DNA from: Caldithrix sp.
GTDB lineage: Bacteria > Zhuqueibacterota > Zhuqueibacteria > Oceanimicrobiales > Oceanimicrobiaceae
Assembly (NCBI GenBank): GCA_004357015.1
Contig: SMXE01000020.1
Span: 1 to 9,630, forward strand
Reading direction: 5' to 3'
DNA length: 9,630 nt
Part shown: in pieces, positions 6,406-9,630 of the stretch
How the letters are laid out: every line of letters begins with the position of its first letter
How positions within the stretch are numbered: the first letter of the stretch is position 1
Translations under genes and position numbers: made by a program
The notes under the pieces: model-generated
The model's database searches: none
Told to the model about the DNA's origin: nothing
The model's input: only the letters and a program-made list of their open reading frames with translations

Positions 6406-7170
6406 ATGAAGGCATCCTATAACCACAGTCTTTGGCAAGATTACACGGCAAACCGAAGCCTCGATACCAGGGAGAAACTGTTGACAACGTATCTTCCACT
6501 AGTTAAGTATGTTGCGGGGAAGATGATGTTTAGCCTGCCCAACTGCGTCGATTACAATGATCTCCTCAGCGCAGGAGTGATGGGATTGATGGGCGCCTTG
6601 GAGCGCTTCAATCCAGAGCAAGGTGTTAAGTTCGAGACTTTCGTTTTACCGCGGATCAAAGGCGCAATCTTAGACGAATTGCGTACACTTGATTGGGCGC
6701 CACGTTCCTTACGATCAAAAGCGAGGCTTGTTGAAAGGGCGAGTGAAAAGCTTGAGAAAGACCTTGGACGAAGTGCAACAAGTCAGGAGATTGCCGACAA
6801 GTTAGACATGGATATTCAGGAGTACGGTGGGGTCTTGATGGAGCTTTCCAAAGCATCCCTATTGTCTCTGGACGGCAGCCGGGTAGAGGATAGTGAGCAA
6901 GTCACGTCTATGTACGATCTTCTCGAAAACACGCAATCTGATCATCCTGTTCGGATCATCGAAAAAAGAGAGATGAAGGGTCTCTTGATAGAAGCAATAG
7001 AGGCTCTGAACGAACAGGAAAAAATTGTTATGGCTCTCTACTATTATGAAGAGCTTACCCTAAAGGAAATCGGCCAGGTACTCAACATCACAGAGTCGAG
7101 GGTTTCTCAGATTCACAGCAAAGCGCTGGACAGCCTGAAGGGCGCTTTGGAGGCTGAGGTAATAAACTAA
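6406..7170 (+). CDS. fliA: Flagellar sigma factor, FliA/WhiG (sigma-28) type
   Basis: A 254-residue alternative sigma factor of group 3 that directs RNA polymerase to late flagellar promoters. Region 2 (about 23-97) carries LLTTYLPLVKYVAGKM, DYNDLLSAGVMGLMGALERF and the diagnostic VKFETFVLPRIKGAILDELR, followed by DWAPRSLR. Region 3 (about 105-160) includes LGRSATSQEIADKL. Region 4 (about 198-248) includes LNEQEKIVMALYYYEELTLKEIG and the recognition helix ITESRVSQIHSKAL. Length and all regions are typical, with no truncation. GGAG at 6392-6395 lies 10 bases before the ATG. A sigma-54 promoter stands at 6302-6316. The next gene begins within 21-51 bases, so they probably share a transcript. 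The partner anti-sigma FlgM is not visible in the window. The flagellar assignment rests on sequence type plus the FlgA-like and CsrA neighbours. Confidence 0.94.
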   Translation: MKASYNHSLWQDYTANRSLDTREKLLTTYLPLVKYVAGKMMFSLPNCVDYNDLLSAGVMGLMGALERFNPEQGVKFETFVLPRIKGAILDELRTLDWAPRSLRSKARLVERASEKLEKDLGRSATSQEIADKLDMDIQEYGGVLMELSKASLLSLDGSRVEDSEQVTSMYDLLENTQSDHPVRIIEKREMKGLLIEAIEALNEQEKIVMALYYYEELTLKEIGQVLNITESRVSQIHSKALDSLKGALEAEVIN

Positions 7171-7221
7171 GCTTATTAAGGAAGGAACAGATTGTTGTCA
7201 TCAAACAGAGAGGTTAAAGTT

Positions 7222-7704
7222 ATGTCCGCAACCGATGTCAGCGGAAACGGTATCTGGTCAGGAATTTTTGATAGTTTTGCTGTTCAACTTCGGGAAAAAG
7301 TGGAATTTGAGTCCGCGAGCCTATTTATTTTCGATTCTACCTCTGACACCTTGAAAGAGGTGGCACACGTAGGCGATGGTATTGATTTCATTAGTGCCGT
7401 TAATTTTCCCATGGGAAGCGGCCTGTCGGCTTGGGTTGCCCAAAAGGGTAAAATTATCCATCTGCCGGATATTCATCGTGGTAGCCGCCATGGAATGAAC
7501 CCCGTCAGATCATACCTCGCCGTCCCGCTTGAAATGAACAATCGCGTGGTCGGCGTGCTTAACCTCGGACACATCAGTCCCAATGCGTTCAGTGGCAGCA
7601 ATTATGAAATGATCCTAGACCTGTCCAGGAAAATTGCTCGTAAAATATACAACCAAACCTATTTTAGCATGATCGGGTATGAAGAGGCGAGTTTTTTTAA
7701 TTGA
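7222..7704 (+). CDS. Stand-alone GAF-domain protein
   Basis: About 160 residues make up a single GAF domain (about 12-145) with no output domain. Family features are ASLFIFDSTSDTLKEVAHVG (strands 1-2), PMGSGLSAWVAQKGKIIHLPDI (the GxG-WV--G--I-LPD segment) and SYLAVPLEMNNRVVGVLNLGH (the closing sheet), then a long terminal helix LDLSRKIARKIYNQ. GAF domains bind small ligands such as cyclic nucleotides or haem, or mediate dimerisation; the ligand here cannot be told. There is no NKFDE signature of cyclic-GMP phosphodiesterase GAFs. I chose ATG 7222, preceded by AGAGG at 8 bases. In-frame TTG codons at 7192 and 7195 follow an equally good AAGGAAGGA and would add 9-10 residues. It lies between fliA and the FlgA-like gene, so a role in motility control is possible, but that is inference. 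Confidence 0.88.
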   Translation: MSATDVSGNGIWSGIFDSFAVQLREKVEFESASLFIFDSTSDTLKEVAHVGDGIDFISAVNFPMGSGLSAWVAQKGKIIHLPDIHRGSRHGMNPVRSYLAVPLEMNNRVVGVLNLGHISPNAFSGSNYEMILDLSRKIARKIYNQTYFSMIGYEEASFFN

Positions 7705-7713
7705 TGAGGTGTG

Positions 7714-7797
7714 ATGAAACACGAAGAAATGCTGGTAGCACGAACATGCTTAATGTTTGAAGTTCATGGAGGAGTAAACGACAATGACTATTCTTAG
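7714..7797 (+). CDS. Possible 27-residue leader peptide overlapping the FlgA-like start
   Basis: A short frame begins at ATG 7714, shortly after GAGG (7706-7709), and reads MKHEEMLVARTCLMFEVHGG and on to a TAG at 7795-7797. It contains the strong GGAGGAG ribosome site of the next gene and ends 14 bases inside that gene in another frame. Such an arrangement can couple translation. The spacing of 4 bases between GAGG and ATG is short, the peptide matches nothing that I know, and a chance open frame of this size is likely. Confidence 0.2.
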   Translation: MKHEEMLVARTCLMFEVHGGVNDNDYS

Positions 7798-8269
7798 GAA
7801 ATTACCGTCCGGGGTACTTCTGTTTCTTATGGTCCTTCTTGTGCAGTCCCTTTTGGGCAACAAATCGACTGGCTCTCTAGCAGAAAAACATAGCATCAAC
7901 TTGCGGGCAAGATCCACTATACTGGGCCCACACATATTGTTAGGTGATATTAGCACGCTAATGGTTACAGATAGCCTGAAACGCATGAAATTGAGTGCAA
8001 TCAAGATAGGAAAGGCAGCGCCGCCAGGGGAATCAACAGAAATATTGCTGAGTCACATAAAGAAGAAGTTGATGCATGCTGGCTTCGGTGAATACGCAGA
8101 CTCTATCAGTGGGCCCCGCACGATTAGAGTGCTAACTGCCCAAAAGGAAATTGATAAAGCCTTTGTGAAAGAAGGACTTGTGGCTTTTCCCTCGGTGATA
8201 ATGATTTATAGACAAAGTGAGGAGCATTCAAAAACTACCGTATACAGTCTAATTTACCTTGTATCTTAG
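7784..8269 (+). CDS. Secreted FlgA-like protein, N-terminal region only
   Basis: A 161-residue exported protein resembling the N-terminal domain of FlgA, the periplasmic chaperone for flagellar P-ring assembly. A signal peptide or membrane anchor covers residues 1-25 (basic MTILRK, then VLLFLMVLLVQSLL). FlgA-type blocks follow: INLRARSTILGPHILLGDIS (38-57), the strand and turn LSAIKIGKAAPPGES (70-84), the helix ILLSHIKKKLMHAGF (87-101) and RTIRVL (112-117). Full-length FlgA has roughly 220 residues or more and ends in SAF-type domains that are absent here. Only 79 bases separate its stop from csrA, so no frameshifted remainder can be hidden there. The start is firm: GGAGGAG (7768-7774) sits 9 bases before ATG. 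Either a degenerate FlgA or a short paralogue is possible. The similarity is from motif memory, so the family call is moderate. Confidence 0.62.
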   Translation: MTILRKLPSGVLLFLMVLLVQSLLGNKSTGSLAEKHSINLRARSTILGPHILLGDISTLMVTDSLKRMKLSAIKIGKAAPPGESTEILLSHIKKKLMHAGFGEYADSISGPRTIRVLTAQKEIDKAFVKEGLVAFPSVIMIYRQSEEHSKTTVYSLIYLVS

Positions 8270-8283
8270 TCTAAGATTACTTA

Positions 8284-8289
8284 TATAAT
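8284..8289 (+). promoter_or_regulatory. Candidate -10 element upstream of csrA
   Basis: A perfect TATAAT lies 60 bases before the csrA ATG. The best -35 is TTGTAT at 8259-8264, with a 19-base spacer, which is longer than ideal. It could give csrA a promoter of its own inside the fliA operon. A small inverted repeat (CGAG-TGAA-CTCG, 8304-8315) lies between this element and the ribosome site. Confidence 0.4.
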
Positions 8290-8348
8290 ACGAATAAAAG
8301 TTTCGAGTGAACTCGCAAAAAAATGAGACCCAATTTGAGGAAAATCAC

Positions 8349-8564
8349 ATGCTGGTCCTGACACGGAAGTTAGGTGAGACAATTGTCATTGGGGACGACA
8401 TCATAATCAAAGTGGTTGATATACATGGGAAACAAATACGTTTAGGTATAGAGGCTCCTACCGAAATCAGCATTTTTCGTGGTGAAATCTACGACCGGAT
8501 TCAGGCGGAAAACAAGAAATCCGGCTTAGAGGGAGATGGCGTACCGCGAGAAAAGAAAGAATAG
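8349..8564 (+). CDS. csrA: Carbon storage regulator CsrA
   Basis: This RNA-binding homodimer blocks or stabilises mRNAs by binding GGA motifs near ribosome sites. In flagellated bacteria it often controls flagellin synthesis and the switch between motility and biofilm. The 71 residues match the family: MLVLTRKLGETIVIGDDI opens the protein, IRLGIEAPTEISIFRGEIY closes the core, and the RNA-contacting L4, R6 and R44 are all present. The charged tail (about 52-71) is normal and variable. I chose ATG 8349, which begins the conserved MLVLTRK; GAGGA (8337-8341) lies 7 bases upstream. An in-frame ATG at 8307 would add 14 residues outside the family. It is the last gene of the fliA, GAF and FlgA-like run. 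FliW, the usual CsrA antagonist in non-gammaproteobacteria, is not in the window. Confidence 0.97.
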   Translation: MLVLTRKLGETIVIGDDIIIKVVDIHGKQIRLGIEAPTEISIFRGEIYDRIQAENKKSGLEGDGVPREKKE

Positions 8565-8680
8565 CTCCCCGTCCCGCGCGAGGCTTGCTAGATAAATCCT
8601 ACCTGCCAACCACCTGACTTCACTTACCACATTTAGACTTGCAATGAGCACGTTGTTTTGTTCGATTGCCGATATTTGTC

Positions 8681-8709
8681 TTGATTTTTTATCGCGGTTT
8701 GGTTAAGAT
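8681..8709 (+). promoter_or_regulatory. Putative sigma-70-type promoter of the TPR gene
   Basis: TTGATT (8681-8686) and TAAGAT (8704-8709) are 17 bases apart, each matching 4 of 6 consensus bases. Transcription would begin near 8716, about 70 bases before the TPR protein's ATG. The surrounding 220-base gap after csrA (8565-8784) holds no gene and no clear terminator. GCCGATAT at 8668-8675 resembles a sigma-28 -10 element but has no matching -35. Confidence 0.4.
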
Positions 8710-8784
8710 AAAAGTTACCTCAAGCACAGAACTAGGTCATTAGTATCCAGATTTCAAACACACGTTATCTCTAGGCTTTTTCGA

Positions 8785-9630
8785 ATGACAACGGACTCGG
8801 CTAAACACAAACTTTTCTCTGTAGTTCTGCCATTGGCTCAATTCGACACTTTGAATGGCAAACTTTCCACCTTCCAAGATATGAAGGAGCGGAGGACATA
8901 TCTGGATAACTTTTTTGAAAGCAAATACGGGCAGGGTGCGGGACAGTTGGAAATCCGATACAGCCCAACAAAAGTAAAGCTGAGCTGGTTTCCCCGGCGG
9001 TATGTGGCGCAAGCCGAAAAAGCCCATTTCGAAGCCGTCGATTACGCCAAAAACAAACAACTCAAACAAGCAGTTGGCAGTTGGGTCAAGGCGATCGCTC
9101 TCAATCCGGCTGACCCCGACTACTACTTTAACTTGGGGATCGCTTTCTTTGAGCTGAAAAATTATCAAGAGGCAATTGAAAACCTTCTACAAACCCTTGA
9201 ACTCTGCCCAATTTATCATAAAGCGCACCTCATCCTTGGGACCGTCTACCTAAAAGTACGAAAGTTCGAGCAGGCAGAAAAATACCTGCAGGAAAGTCTA
9301 ATCTTCTATCCCCAGCACCCCCTTGCTTATCTTAACCTCGGTGCTGTTTACAGCATTATGAAACGATACACCGATGGGATCAAAATGTTCGTGAAGTCCA
9401 TTGAGCTTTCTTCAAATGAGGTTCGCGCGCATTTCGGAATTGCCAAAATTTATTCCTTGCAAAACGAAACGGAAAAAGCCAACAAATACTTTGAAAATGT
9501 CATTACCATCAATTCCAATGAGAAGTTGACCATCCACGCTAAACGCTTGCTGGCCGGTGGCCGTGCGGTTGAAATACCACAGAGTACATCCGCCACAATT
9601 GATCCGGCGGATGCAGAAAGATATTATCAG
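8785..9630 (+). CDS. TPR-repeat protein (C-terminal end outside window)
   Basis: The frame is open from ATG 8785 to the right edge, giving at least 282 residues. The first about 75 residues form a non-TPR region (starting MTTDSAKHKLFSVVLPLAQF) of unknown type. From about 76 to 245 there are five TPR-like repeats of 34 residues. The clearest is 110-143 (PDYYFNLGIAFFELKNYQEA and on), followed by HLILGTVYLKVRKFEQAEKY and AYLNLGAVYSIMKRYTDGIK. TPR repeats bind partner proteins. A linker rich in Pro, Ser and Thr begins near 262, so another domain may follow outside the window. There is no signal peptide. The next in-frame stop upstream is at 8704-8706 and ATG is the first usable start codon; AGG at 8773-8775 is a weak ribosome site. 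A separate promoter (8681-8709) suggests it is not part of the csrA transcript. No specific function can be given. Confidence 0.88.
   Translation, partial: MTTDSAKHKLFSVVLPLAQFDTLNGKLSTFQDMKERRTYLDNFFESKYGQGAGQLEIRYSPTKVKLSWFPRRYVAQAEKAHFEAVDYAKNKQLKQAVGSWVKAIALNPADPDYYFNLGIAFFELKNYQEAIENLLQTLELCPIYHKAHLILGTVYLKVRKFEQAEKYLQESLIFYPQHPLAYLNLGAVYSIMKRYTDGIKMFVKSIELSSNEVRAHFGIAKIYSLQNETEKANKYFENVITINSNEKLTIHAKRLLAGGRAVEIPQSTSATIDPADAERYYQ

Noticed and set aside
7731..7753. Sigma-54 promoter before the FlgA-like gene (TGGTAGCAC...TGC)
   Set aside because: The GG to GC distance is 12 bases, and the AG to GC alternative is 9 bases. Neither fits the strict 10-base spacing.
8668..8675. Sigma-28 promoter before the TPR gene (GCCGATAT)
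   Set aside because: The -10 resembles GCCGATAA, but 11 bases upstream the sequence is CACGTTGT, not TAAAGTTT.
8740..9168. Open frame of 142 codons on the - strand
   Set aside because: It lies opposite the TPR gene, whose + strand translation shows regular TPR repeats. The - strand product has no recognisable features.
1..9630. tRNA, rRNA, CRISPR, insertion sequence or toxin-antitoxin genes
   Set aside because: I looked for tRNA T-arm signatures, regular spaced repeats, terminal inverted repeats and small paired genes and found none that hold up by eye.

Overview
The window reads as a stretch of chromosome from a Gram-negative-type, flagellated bacterium of moderate GC content. All 13 protein genes that I can support lie on the + strand. 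The gene order (rsmB end, PASTA membrane protein, rpe, cold-shock gene, xerD, birA, then an NtrC-type regulator and flagellar regulators) and the PASTA protein without a kinase suggest to me a lineage of the FCB/Calditrichota/KSB1 kind. That placement is an impression from gene content, not something the sequence proves. A FlgA-like protein implies a P-ring, and so an outer membrane.

Left part (1-2700), housekeeping. The 3' end of the 16S rRNA m5C methyltransferase rsmB runs into a single-pass membrane protein with three PASTA repeats. Four bases after that comes rpe (pentose phosphate pathway). These three look like one transcript. A cold-shock protein gene follows as a self-contained unit, with a near-consensus sigma-70 promoter and its own intrinsic terminator. 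An unrecognised 144-residue protein comes next.

Middle (2700-4440). A XerD-type tyrosine recombinase with all six catalytic residues overlaps by 8 bases a biotin-protein ligase that lacks the DNA-binding domain.

Right part (4684-8564), a regulatory and motility block. An NtrC-family response regulator (receiver, sigma-54 AAA+ with GAFTGA, Fis-type helix-turn-helix) is followed by a 324-base spacer holding a good sigma-54 promoter (GG-N10-GC). This promoter faces a FliA/WhiG-type sigma-28 gene. Downstream, in the same direction, lie a stand-alone GAF protein, a short secreted FlgA-like protein without the usual C-terminal SAF region, and csrA. The simplest reading is a cascade: phosphorylated regulator plus sigma-54 drives fliA; FliA then drives late flagellar genes; CsrA and possibly the GAF protein tune expression after transcription or by signal. 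None of these regulatory links is shown directly.

Right edge (8785-9630). A TPR protein with its own putative promoter begins here and runs off the window. I see no rRNA, tRNA, CRISPR array, insertion sequence or phage genes.
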